A DNA stretch of 32,852 bases from Azolla pinnata. Lineage: Eukaryota; Streptophyta; Polypodiopsida; Salviniales; Salviniaceae. The notes beneath the pieces are model-generated. The model did not search any database. It was not told where the DNA came from and was given only the letters and a program-made list of their open reading frames with translations. Location of the stretch: contig JBBBWG010001992.1 in assembly GCA_037176905.1 (NCBI GenBank), positions 1,386 to 34,237 on the forward strand. The letters run 5' to 3'. Shown piece after piece: positions 1 to 10,676 of this stretch (positions are counted from its first letter, which is position 1; each line of letters opens with the position of its first letter). The position numbers and the translations under genes are program-made.

Positions 1-903
1 TCGGCTGGATTCCCCGGTCTGATCATTCTTGCTGATGGTGAATCTGCTGATTGCTCATTCCGATGATGATTCAGCGTCGTGAAGATGGAGATGATTCAGG
101 GGTTGAGGATTTGAGGATCTGAAGATCTGATGAAGATGGACATAACTGATGATCAGATGACGACGACGGCGACGACGATGATGATGATGGTGTTGATGAT
201 GATGATGGTGGTGGTGGTGGTGATGTTGATGTTAGTGATGTGATGGTGGTGATGATGATGATGATGATGGTGATGATGGTGATGATGATGTTGATGATGA
301 TGTTGATGTTGATGATGATGATGGTGGATGATCGGATGATGATGTGACGACGACGACGACGATGATGGTGATGATGATGTTGATGATGATGGTGGTGGTG
401 GTGGTGGTGATGATGTTGATGTTGATGTTAGTGATGGTGATGGTGATGGTGGTGATGATGATGATGGTGGTGGATGATCGGATGATGATGATGATGGTGA
501 TGATGGTGATGGTGTGGCGATGGTGGTGATGATGATGTTGATGTTGATGATGATGATGGCGGATGATCGGATGATGATGATGGTGAGGTGATGAATCTTA
601 TGGTGATGTTGATGGAGCATCATCAATCGTCTCCGTCTTCATCTCAGCATCATCATCATCACGATAGTCATCATTGGATGAAGATGAAGATGAAGATGGA
701 GATGATTGATTATCAGATGGTGATGATGGTGATGGTGATAATGATGATTGATGATCAGATGATGATGGTGATGATGATGATGGTGGTGGTGGTGATGATG
801 ATGGTGGTGGTGGTGATGATGATGGTGGAATAGGTGATGATGATGGTGGAATAGGTGATGATGATGGGTGGTGTGATTGATGATTGATGATACAAACATG
901 GGC
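1..903. repeat. GAT/GGT/GTT trinucleotide-rich low-complexity block
   Basis: From about position 120 almost every triplet is GAT, GGT, GTT or GAC, with minor interruptions. Blocks reappear: a GAC-rich start at about 156 and again at about 347, TTAGTGATG at 232 and 428, and the phrase GATGATCGGATGATGATG near 328, 474 and 562. This suggests a higher-order unit near 190 bp. All frames stay open for long stretches on both strands and give runs of Met/Val, Ser/Pro or His, which is what a trinucleotide repeat does by itself. I do not call any coding gene here. Confidence 0.9.
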
Positions 904-1795
904 ATGGCTCATTGTACATATAAAAATTGGACCATTTTTGTAAGTCCCAAGTCCAACACTTGATGATAATGTTGAATTCTAATATACAACCAATAATAAT
1001 GATCTTGAGATTGGGGACAAAAATATGAACTTGGATTAGAATCCCATAAGATAATTGGAATCATGCTACGAAATCAACGGTGGGGAAAAAGTGGTGTGGA
1101 TATTCTCCATGCGATTCGGGCTCACCTTCCAGACGTGCAATCCACCATCGGGCACTTATCCTCCTTGCGATGCAACTCGAATCCTCTTCACCTCCATGGA
1201 TTGGTTGGGTGACAATATTGTTGTCAGATCCCTCGACAAATGCATTACAGTAACATCTGCCACCTACAGCTAGCTGCCTCTATCTGCAGCTTGACCATTG
1301 CGTCAGCTTGTAAGCTGCAGATATCGACAAGGATATCGCAGTGTTAATTGTCCGATTTGACTATATGCGTGATCTGGTTATCCGGCATTTAGCCTTTCTC
1401 GCCATCTCGTTGGGGGACAACAGTCATGGCTTGCAGCATTCGCTTCCTCTTCTATTCTAGTTTCTGTTCATGGCAATTTCTAAGAAGAAAGCATTTGAAG
1501 ATCCTTGCCACAAGCTACCCAGCCCGACAATCTCGATTATGAAGAGATAGCCTCCTTTCATCTTACATCTCATCGGGGACAACTTATGGTTCCATTTACC
1601 AAATTAAGCAACAACTTACGGTTCCGTTTACCAAATTAAGCGACTCGGCCGCCATAGATAGTGTAACCTAGTGAACTTTTAGATGGATGCGCAAGTTCTT
1701 CGACAAGCCCTGCTCTGCCACATGCATACAATCCAAAGCAACATCAGGCGTCTCTCTTCTCTTCAGCATGCTGCATTCAGCACATCCTCCTCCCC
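904..1795. other. Spacer without a recognised gene; contains a 32-bp tandem repeat
   Basis: No exon-like or family-like coding stretch was found. The open frame at 1055-1273 (+) has no recognisable motif. The one clear structure is a direct tandem repeat of about 32 bp at 1579-1641. Its two halves both carry ACTTA-GGTTCC-TTTACC followed by AAATTAAGC and differ at only a few positions. Confidence 0.6.
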
Positions 1796-1832
1796 CTAAA
1801 ACCCAAACCCTAAACGCTAAACCCTAAACCCT
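1796..1832 (+). promoter_or_regulatory. Telo-box cluster upstream of the LYRM1-like gene
   Basis: Several AAACCCTAA-type units (CCTAAAACCC, AAACCCTAAAC, AAACCCTAAACCC) occur back to back. Interstitial telomere-like motifs are known in plant promoters and 5' leaders of highly expressed housekeeping genes, where Myb-like telobox-binding proteins act. The cluster lies about 500 bp before the LYRM1-like start codon on the same strand, so a promoter or leader role for that gene is inferred. It could also be a relic of telomere-sequence insertion. Confidence 0.55.
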
Positions 1833-2063
1833 TTGCCCTCTTTCCTTTCAACGAACAATCTTGGGCTATGCGTGACAAAGTCCTTTCGCTGTCTTCCCAG
1901 ATCAAACTAGCACAACAATCTAGACCGATGGATACTGCACCGAGCCCCCCGATTCGTTTTCCGAGAGGCAAACTAGCACAACTCGACGACATTCCGAGCT
2001 GCAGATTGCATTCGACAGAAGAAACACAGGCGCAACGAATCGTTCCGAACGACCGATGCCATT

Positions 2064-2168
2064 ACAATCGATTCGGATCACACTCGATCCGATTAACAAA
2101 ACGAATCGACGCCCATACAATCGATTCGGATCACACTCGATTCGGATCACGCTCGATCCGATTAGCAA
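2064..2168. repeat. 53-bp direct repeat before the LYRM1-like gene
   Basis: The phrase ACAATCGATTCGGATCACAC begins at 2064 and again at 2117, an offset of 53 bp. The second copy has an internal extra CGATTCGGATCAC unit, so the region reads as two and a half copies of a GATTCGGATCAC/CGATCCGATTA module. It lies between the telo-box cluster and the start codon, in the probable promoter or 5' leader. Confidence 0.8.
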
Positions 2169-2327
2169 CAAGAATGACTGCAAACTCTGGCGTTTTCCGA
2201 TCGACGGAGAAAACACAGATTTGCTGAAGGTAAGCTGAAACTTCTCTTGTGTATGTATTTTGAACCGATCAAAGAAGAGAACAGAGAAGAAAATCGAGGA
2301 CTCCATCGCCACAATTCGTCGGCTGCC

Positions 2328-4521
2328 ATGTCCGCCGCCGCCGCCGCCGCCGCTGCCGCCGCTCGACCTAGAGCTCTCTCTCTGTACAGGAAGCTCCTGC
2401 GTTCTGCTCGCACGTGGCCTGGCCCGCTCGAGGAGAAGAAGTATATTCTCGTATGTCCTCTCTTTCCGCCCTTTTCTTGTTTCTTCTTCTTCTTGCTCTG
2501 ATTCTTCTCCTGTTTCTGCACCATAAGTTGTGGTAGTTTATCTCTCTTTCTCTGTCCTTTTTTTTTGTTGCTTTCAACTTCAGGAAGAGAGCCGATCCGC
2601 TTTCAGAAGGAATCGGCTTCTTTCTGATCAAGGTGCAATCGAGAAAGCGGTTAGTCCCATTACTCTCTTACCAAAAAGGAAAATTTGGGTTGTTTGTGAC
2701 GTGATATGTGTCGTTTTCATTCTTCTTGGCTGTTTTACGTCACGGGAATTTGCGAGTTGGAAAGTATTGCTTTGATATGACATTGACACGGAAGAGGTTT
2801 TGAGAGTGAGGATTTATATCGTCATTTTAGTCATGGTGAAAATGTGTAATCGTCGTCGTCGTCGTTCTAACCATTGTGAGATAGATGCTGAAAGGATGAA
2901 ATAACTGTCTCTGTGATCATTGCTGGGTCATGTTAAAATGGTTTCCATGTTTTTCTGATTTCAAGTTAGCTGTGGTGAATAATGCTGATTCTTGTTATTT
3001 ATGGTGAAAGTGATGTCAGTCATGGCAACCGTGAGGTGACCATGTGATAGTTGACGATAACCATGGAAATGCTCTTCCATTAGTAACCGTGGTCATTATC
3101 GTATTAAAAAGAAATTGGTTCTCACCCATGTACCTTGCCTCTATCACGAATGTTCTGTGAAGGCAAAAGGAAGTTAAATGCAGGGATCCTCCTCGTATCT
3201 CTTCTGTATAAGTTTTTTCCATATTATAAAAGTTTATGCTGGATATGATGAGACCTGAAAAAGGTTTTGAACACATTTAAATCTGCAATGATTTTGTATT
3301 TGATGATGCCTGTAAAGGTTTTGGATATCGTGATACCTGCAAAAGAATTTTCTTGGTATTTCATACTTTATAAAAGATCACCAGGATATAATGATACCTA
3401 GAGATTTCTTCCTGGTAAAAAGTGGCTTAGTTTAGATCGTGTTCCATTCCTCAGTTACCGTTTTCAAAGGGGGAATCTAGAAGCTTGAAGATAATGATAC
3501 CTGGACGTTTTCTGTAATAAAAATATGGCATGGTTAGATTATGGTCAATTGTATAATTATCATTCAATGGAACAACTCTGGATATGCCTGCCGTTTTCTT
3601 TATATCCCCGAATGCTTTAGATCAAAATTCCCTTGTTCCAACCTGGAAAGAAGAGCAAAAGAGAGACAGTTGACCTTGTTATTGCTCCAATGGCTGTTGT
3701 TATTTCTCTTTTTGGGCTTGGACAAGGGCATTTACTAAATTAATATAAATTCACAGAATTTAAATAAACGAAGAAAAATTCGCATGTATTTGTTGTTTTA
3801 CCTCATCATGAGCATGGAAAGAGACGCCATACTATAATGTCATATGTAAAGAGATATCAAATGACCATCTGCAATTTCATACTACGTCAATGAAGGCAGT
3901 ATGTGGAGGGTTGTCCAATGGGAGTTTTATCTGGTCATGCACAAGAGGTACAATAATGAGGTAAAATGTGCACTGGATTCCACTGTTGATCCTTTTGATC
4001 TTACTCAGGATAATGTTTGTAGATAACTTTGAGACCATCAGCTAGTTGTGAACGGAAGTCACAAAGATGAAAAACATTTGAAGATGTTCATCTTTATTTG
4101 GGCCTCAGAGGACTGTTATATCTCCCTTTTCCAGCATGTAATTGGCTATATGACTTTCCATGTTAACATTGAAAATATCTAGCCACAAATCTGTTGGAAA
4201 CGGATCTCAAGGCCTATCTTATGGCTAATTCATATTCTCATTTTAGTTGTGTAACAGATAACAGAAGGAGAAATACGATATGAATATGCATGGCACTATA
4301 AGATTCCGTATCCTCGTCTTCACAACTTTGCAACTGGAACAATGGTGGAGAAACCCAGTAGGGTAACTGGTCCAGCATACGAGGTTAGATGCATATATCT
4401 TTTTTCTTTGTCGATAAGCATACTCATTACATTCTTCAATTTTAGCTTATCCACATGATATGAACCCCTTCTTATTTTTGCATAGGTACCTGAACACTCT
4501 TCAGGTTTGGCATTTCGTTGA
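2328..4521 (+). CDS. LYR motif-containing protein, LYRM1-like (four exons)
   Basis: Exons are 2328-2450, 2584-2649, 4258-4383 and 4486-4521 (stop TGA 4519-4521). All introns are GT-AG and in phase 0, and the product is 116 aa. LYR proteins are small matrix proteins that bind acyl carrier protein and help Fe-S or respiratory-complex assembly in mitochondria. Residues 3-12 are ten alanines from a GCC/GCT run. The LYR tripeptide is at residues 19-21 (ALSLYRKLLR), and the downstream phenylalanine is F48 in SAFRRNRLL. HYKIPYPRLH at 76-85 closely resembles the HYKIPYPRP block of animal LYRM1, and the length (116 against about 122 aa) also fits. The family call is strong; the exact partner is unknown. 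The start at 2328 places the LYR motif at the usual distance. An in-frame ATG at 2247 would add 27 unconserved residues. A candidate donor at 2230 hints at a leader intron, but this is not certain. Confidence 0.85.
3230..3510. repeat. Degenerate short repeats in LYRM1-like intron 2
   Basis: The 1,608-bp second intron (2650-4257) holds a diverged phrase of the form GGATAT-TGATACCTG followed by AAAGGTTTT. It recurs near 3241, 3302, 3327, 3382 and 3488 with differing spacing. The rest of the intron shows only a (CGT)5 run near 2850 and no coding signal. Confidence 0.45.
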
Positions 4522-4783
4522 AGAATGAGAGCATGCAAAGAGTCTTCTTGTTTATGAGTACACCAGTAGAATACAAGGAATATCACTAGTGTTAATACAA
4601 CACAGAGGAGGTTATGCTCTGTTTCTGGTTGTCTTTTGAGTTGGGTTTATGGATTGGAAGTTTCTATGGGTAAGCAGAGTTACTAAACATAAACTGAATT
4701 GGCGGAAGTCTATTAACCGATGTATTATCCACACATGCAATAACACATTTGTGTTTATCAGTTGTGCTCATGATTGTATGGAA

Positions 4784-5345
4784 AAAAGAAACTCTGATGG
4801 TTCAATTTCAAGATATCAAGCCAGGCTAACAGTAGCAGAAGGCCATGCACCAAATTATGGTATAGATTATGAGGTGTTCAGTTCCCTTATTAGAATGGTT
4901 GCAATCACAACATTGATTGAAATTACGGCAGCAAAAACAAAAGGAAGCATATTATTTGGATGTAAAGAACGTATTTTTAAATGGTGATTTGGATTAAACA
5001 ATTTACATAGAGCAACTGTGAACTGTATGTACGGTTAAAAGCAATCACCCAGAACAGAAATTGATTGAATATGTGGGTCTTTTTTGGAGTCAAAAGCTGA
5101 TCAATCGTGTTTACAATTAAACAGGATGTGTAACACAACAGTAATAATAATGTGCACATGTGTAGATATTTCTCGACCGTGACTGGAGATGATGATGATG
5201 TAGGGATTTGGAATGTGAAGAAAATGGTAAAGTTGGAGCTGAAATATGTCTTTGAAATTGAAATCATTGAGAGCAGAATGCTGCAAGTACAATGGAAATA
5301 CAGTTCCGATGTGTTCAATACAACATATGTGCACTTGATCAGGGC
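4784..5345 (+). mobile_element. Degraded Ty1/Copia reverse-transcriptase fragment
   Basis: Two conceptual translation blocks match Copia reverse transcriptase. At about 4784-4990, KRNSDGSISRYQARL, then YGIDYEVFSSLIRM and a TLIEITAAK segment correspond to the RYKARLVAKG...GIDYEETFSPV...AAAKGW region. At about 5170-5330, VTGDDDDVGI, then KKMVKLELKYVF, IEIIESRMLQVQWKYSSDV and LNTT-like residues correspond to the region after the YVDD catalytic motif. The stretch between them is much shorter than in intact elements, stops and frame breaks occur, and no LTRs were found. It is a dead internal fragment just downstream of the LYRM1-like gene. Confidence 0.65.
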
Positions 5346-5975
5346 TACATTTTAGGCATCTGATTATGCAACAATAATTCTACAGCATATTACTCATGCC
5401 GGCTGATCAATTTCATACTTATGATCAAAGACAAATCCCTTCATCTTTAAATTTCTCAATCATCGTATGCCTTAGTAGGGCATATCACATCTAAAATCTG
5501 AGCGGAACAATTTCATCATCTAATGCATGCTGCCAACTAAGAAGATAATTAGTCATATGTTGAGAAGATTGGACTATAAACAACATCATATGAGCCTTCT
5601 TCCACAGTAAACAGTAATCAGTCACCCACAAAAATACTCTGGTGAGATGAAGGAAAAAAACACTTCAATATAGTTCTTCCCATCAAGCCCTATTTGCCAT
5701 TGGCATTCTGGGCCACATACAACAAAAAAGAACTTCCCAAATATTCCAAGTTAATGATATACAAACACGGGTGTGGATGCTTCTTTTCTTCGATCCTGCA
5801 TTTCGCAACCACTAAGGATAGATACATATAGCTATATAATAAACAAAAAAATTATCAGGCTAAGGTAGGCACAACATTACATGAAGAAACATATATAGCC
5901 TTAGCTGATCGCCCTTCTCGAACCGGTGATTTCTTCTTAGTTTTTACCACAAGAGTCAGAGAGTTCTGCTTAAGG
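5346..5975. other. Spacer, nothing recognised
   Basis: AT-rich sequence between the Copia remnant and the 3' end of the membrane-protein gene. I found no coding similarity, RNA gene or clear repeat. It probably includes the transcription ends of the two converging neighbours. Confidence 0.5.
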
Positions 5976-6012
5976 ATATATATGTATATATATGTGTATA
6001 TATATATATATA
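5976..6012. repeat. (TA)n microsatellite
   Basis: Runs of TATATA interrupted by TGTA, downstream (minus-strand sense) of the membrane-protein stop codon. Confidence 0.85.
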
Positions 6013-6132
6013 CCCCTAAAATGTATACGGCCTTCCTTCAATTTTGGCTTCACCTTCATCCAATTCAATCTCTTTCTCCCAATCTTGCAGAGCCATAGCC
6101 ACCAATTAGAGCTTCGAGAAAGGATAGCGAGA

Positions 6133-6154
6133 GGGGGGAGGGGGAGGGGGGGGG
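6133..6154 (+). other. G-run with quadruplex potential
   Basis: G-runs of 6, 5 and 9 bases separated by single A bases. The 9-base run can supply two tracts, so four G3+ tracts with minimal loops are possible. It lies about 130 bp beyond the stop codon of the minus-strand membrane-protein gene, so its 3' UTR would carry the C-rich strand. Confidence 0.6.
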
Positions 6155-6280
6155 AAGAGGCAGAAAAAAAAGAAAAAGAATTTATTCTAAAGCTATGCCA
6201 TGTGGGGCCATATCTTCTTTTTTTTTCCTGGTTTTCAAATGCAAAACATTACAAAACCCGAGAGGCATTACAGACAAAGG

Positions 6281-9200
6281 CTAGACTGGTATTACATCAT
6301 CCTTCGACGTATCTTCAGAGATCAGGATGATCCCAGCCAGGCTAGAAGGTAAGAAAAGCTGTCTCCACTGGCAACCTGTTGACAGTGCACTCGGCGGGGA
6401 CACAATCATCAAGACATTGTCCGTCCGCTGTACCACACCCATTACAGTTATCGTACTACCTTCTTTGATGTACCTGCAATGTCCATTCGTTGATCCATCT
6501 ATTTATATATATATAAGTATTCCAGCAAGGAGTATTTATTATATAGAATATCTTTCCGAATCTCCCTACTAGAATGCCATCAAATGACATCATCATCACC
6601 GGCAACAGACTAGATTGAGTCAAAATCAAACCATGAGACCGGTATAATGTCATCATCTGTCTAAGAATCAGCAATGGTTCAGTTTGAACCACAATCAAGT
6701 TGGTAAACGGTTTTGCGGTTTGAAAAACGATTCCATGGTTGGAAACAGAACGGTTCAGGTTTCAGGTTCAGCTTAGCTGTTTGGTACAGTATGGCTCAGC
6801 TATGGGTAGGTTTCGAACTTGGCTCAATAATTCAATTTTTATGGGTTCAAAACTGTAGTTCAACTACAGTTTGGATTCATGGTGCAGTTCAACTTAAGTT
6901 CCAAAAATCCTCAAACTGAATGAACCTAACCATTGCTGACCCCTAGCAGTGATATGTCCAATTCTTTGAAAATCCTCAAACAGAATAGAAATACCTTTGA
7001 CACAAGAAGAAAAGGAAAAGTACATACTACATACCCTTCCTTGAGCCTCATAATGCGATCATCACTGGATAAGTTATGCTCTGCGAGCCACCGAAGAAAA
7101 TTTGCCGAAAGCTCTCGATCCTTCTTTGTTACATCCACAATAGTGTTGTCTTCAACGTAGGGTGTTACAGTCGCACCATATCCTACCTTCACCAAAGCTC
7201 TCAGTCCTGACTTGTAGTCGGATATATAGAAATCAGCTACTCGTCGCTGCCCAAAAACCACCACAGGATAAGAGAAATCCGTTCATGATGAAAGTGTAAT
7301 TACAGATGAACATCAGGAAACAAAGCACTTTTCACTAACCTCCATGTATCTCATCCCCCAAGTGAAGATCTTATGTTTCGCATTTGCTGGTTTGGTCTTC
7401 AAATTTCTATATTCATGAAGCACACAGGATGTGTAAACACATCTACTGATTCGTTGATATGATGTCTCAAGAGGCACACTTCCGCATGTGACAATCTGAA
7501 GTCAAAAAGGGCAAGCTGAGAAATTTAAAGCTTTATACAACATGAGATTCCTAATTAGATTAACTACCACTAGAAGAACAGAATATAATAATCATATATC
7601 CATTTTGCTTTCAGATCATAAGGATCGAAGAGCCTTGGTTTAACACCGAGAACACTTTTTATGACCAAATTTAGTTTCTCAGCTTTAACATTTGATCAAT
7701 AAAAGATTCATTACGTTTCTGATTTCTACCAGAAAACTCCTCAGATTGAGCTCTTTTGCAGGTCATTCAGATTTTCACTCAAGCCAGCATTCAAAATTTT
7801 TTCTGCATTACTTTGTTGCCGAAACATGTGACCGTATAGATCCCTCTTCTTTAAGAGTTGCCCAGACTTAAGAAAGACTACAGTGACAAGGATGCCATTT
7901 CCTCATTTGTGTGAATTTCTCACTCCAAAGTGAGATTTTCCATCCGTAGTTCAATATACTATTATTAGAACAATCATATAAGAATCTTATGGCAAAGCGC
8001 CACCCATCTTAGAGCAGCCCATGTTGGAGATTTTCCAAAGACAAAAGCTTCAGTCAATCTAGGTATATGATCTTTACATCTTTAGATATCTAGAATTGCT
8101 ATGATCTCATTTGTAGTTATATCTATTTTAGTTTTTCTTTTGAGACACGGAACAATTAAAGATGTATTTTCCTGTTCAGTGTTACAGGTCATTTTGGCCT
8201 CTTATTATATCTTTCTTTACCCTGCATTTGTCTATCAGTCAAGGCTGTGGCTTTTTACCGTGTGGTTACTAGCTCTGATATCCACCCTGGTCATTTTTGC
8301 TAGAGCTTTCCAAATGACAAGCACCTCCAGGTTCGAACAACCATCTTCATGACTTCACATACCTAATCCTATATATATATATATGCACACACACTAGCAC
8401 AAAAGCACCACCTACAGTTGAGATAGAGAGTCTTTTATTATCACAATAGCCCTTTCACTAATTCTGGGTGAAGTGGATAGCAACTACAGCAGAAACAACA
8501 AGAAACCAAGCCCTATTTTACAAACAAAAGGCAATATCTAAACCGTATGATTCCCAACAGCAAAATGAGCAGAAAAAAGAAAAACAGAACAGCATGTATT
8601 TAATAGAATGGTAGATTAAGGTGCACTTACTCCTGTAATTTTTACATATTGACCATCCTTTGCTTCATCCAAGCCAAAACTTGGTGTGCTAGAAACAAAT
8701 GTAGTCACTGCCCTTCGTCCCATACAGGAGTTCCATACTAATAGCAGAACGACAGCCCCAAATAGGCAAGCCACTATAATTAGCAAGACAGGATTTTGAA
8801 CCGCACCAAGAATGAAACCTCCGGCAATAAAGCCAATGATGAAGAGGGGCACTACTGTCCAAAGGATAACTCTGGGAAGGCTTCCTAGGAAGGATACCCT
8901 CTGATCATGTGAAAGATGGTTGATGGCTTGATTGTTGGGGTTCTTATTAGCCTGCATACTTGAATTCCTCGAGAATGAATTGGTATCGATGGGACCTGGA
9001 ACCATGGTTCATAATAAACATTAACTCTTTTGATGTCAACTACGATAAAATTAATTCAAAACAAACATATCACATTTCTAATTTCAATCAAGGGGGGAAG
9101 GATGAAAAAACAAGCAAAAACAAGCTGAATATGCACATTTACATTCATCTCTATACGGAGCAAAACACCATAGCAGACAACCTGAGCATGCTTACTAGAA

Positions 9201-10676
9201 TAATTCTTGTGTTTACAGAGAGACAAGACAAGTTTAACATGCTCACTTTAACCACAAAGAAGAAAAGTTCCATTAAAACTTTATCGCTGCATGGAGCAAA
9301 TACCAGACCACACAATCTGAATATGCCCATCTAAATTAATTTTATCCTGATATGGGGCAAAATATCATACCAGCAAAGTTAAGCATGGCCATCTAAATGA
9401 TGTTTATCTCTGTGTGAAGCAAATTACTGCAGTAGGGAAGCCGAGCATTTCCACTATCAATTTTTATTTCTACATGGAAAAAAATTCCGTACCGGACAAG
9501 CTGAGCATAATCTGAACATTCCCGGTTTAAATATTTAGCTCGATACACAGCACAATCACCATAGCAGCTGATAAGCTGAGCATGTCCATCTAAATAATGT
9601 TTATCTACACACGGCCCAAAATACCATTACCAGACAAGTTCGGCATGCCCATCCAAATAATTTATTGCTATTTGGAGCAAAACACCCTACCAAACAAGTC
9701 GAACATGCCTTCGAATTGTTAAATCTCTACGTGGAGAAAACCTTTACACCAGAGATGGCCATTAATTCTTATCTTTAAATGGAGAAAAATACCAAACCAG
9801 AAAAATCTGAACATGCCCATCTAAATAAGTGTGATCTGAATATGGAGCGAAAAGACCATATGAGAGAAGCTGAACATGCCCATCCATCTAAATAGCTTTA
9901 ATTTGGATATGGAGCAAATACCGCACACAAGACAAAGCCGAGAACGACAAAATGCCATTTCACAAAAGGAACTGTTAAAATTCTGATATGTAGCAAGGAT
10001 AACCCTAGCAAAAAAGCAAGCAGAGCACATGCCCGACGGAGCGCCGAAGTAGCAACAAACGCAATTTACCCGAATGATTCCTCGACGCGGAGCCGGTGGA
10101 AACGGGGCCGGAGGTGATGAGGCCGGTGGTGGGAAGATTGGGGGCGAGGGGGCCCGAGTTCTGGCGGGAGAGGGGGCCAGAGGTCTTCAAGCCGGGGGGG
10201 CGAGCGTGGTGATGGTGGTGGTGGTGGGGGTGGGGGTGGTTGGGTTCGCCAGCTTTGGAGAGAGGACCGGAATTCGACTTAGGCCGATTCGTGAAGGAGC
10301 CGAGATGGGTGATGTGGGGGGGAGGTGGGGGGTTGAGAGGGCCCGAATTCGACGAGGCTGCAGTGCGGAACGAACCCCCCCCGGATCGCGAAGTGGCCGA
10401 GGCCGATGTCGGGCCTGGCCCCGACATCATCGTGCTCTGCCCCCCGATCCCGCCGCCGCCAATCGGCCCCGATTTCTTCATCGCCATCATCTTGTGCGGC
10501 TCCACCACATTGATATCAAACATCTTCCCGAGCTCCCCCGATTTCTTGATGTCCCCCCCCGTGTATGGCATCACCGTCGATGTCATCGTGGGTGCCCTCT
10601 CCTTGTGCTGCTCCGCCGGTGCCCCCGACACATACAGCCCCCCGCTCAGCTGATGCACTCTGTTTGTGCTCCCCAT
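6281..10676 (-). CDS. At1g16860-like two-transmembrane protein (five exons)
   Basis: Exons in coding order are 10676-10070, 8995-8631, 7495-7340, 7246-7035 and 6473-6281 (stop TAG 6283-6281). All junctions are GT-AG and in frame, giving 510 aa. It matches the plant family of Arabidopsis At1g16860, whose old label of ubiquitin-specific protease C19-related has no clear catalytic support; the function is unknown. The N-terminus is conserved: HQLSGGLYVSG at about residues 8-18 and PYTGGDIKKSGELGKMFDI at 37-55. A Gly/Ser/Pro-rich region follows with repeated SGPL/SGPV motifs and a histidine tract. Two hydrophobic helices lie at about 245-268 and 272-290. The soluble C-terminal domain contains VTCGSVPLE, DFYISDYKSGLRALVK, FLRWLAEHNL, RLKEGYIKEGST and a terminal VIPV. 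Exon 1 is strongly GC-rich. The ATG at 10676 gives the family MGS start; upstream in-frame residues look unconserved. A leader intron is possible but unproven. Confidence 0.9.
8370..8394. repeat. (TA)n/(CA)n microsatellite in intron 2
   Basis: A TATATATATA run passes directly into CACACAC inside intron 2 (7496-8630) of the membrane-protein gene. The rest of that intron has no coding or repeat signal that I can support. Confidence 0.7.
9113..9945. repeat. Intronic minisatellite, about 12 diverged units of about 60 bp
   Basis: Most of intron 1 of the membrane-protein gene (8996-10069) is a degenerate tandem array. Each unit reads roughly ACAAGCTGAACATGCCCATC, then TAAATAATTTTATCTCTA, then TATGGAGCAAAATACCATAC and CAG. 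Units start near 9118, 9177, 9232, 9312, 9375, 9437, 9497, 9569, 9634, 9694, 9800 and 9867. The spacing is mostly 58-75 bp, with a longer gap before 9800. Confidence 0.8.

Noticed and set aside
153..912. Long open frames on both strands giving poly-His, poly-Ser or Met/Val proteins
   Set aside because: They are translations of the GAT/GGT trinucleotide repeat. Open frames appear in several phases at once and no domain or splice structure is present.
1868..2227. 119-codon plus-strand frame before the LYRM1-like gene
   Set aside because: It is driven by the GATTCGGATCAC repeat, has no domain, and lies in the presumed promoter or leader.
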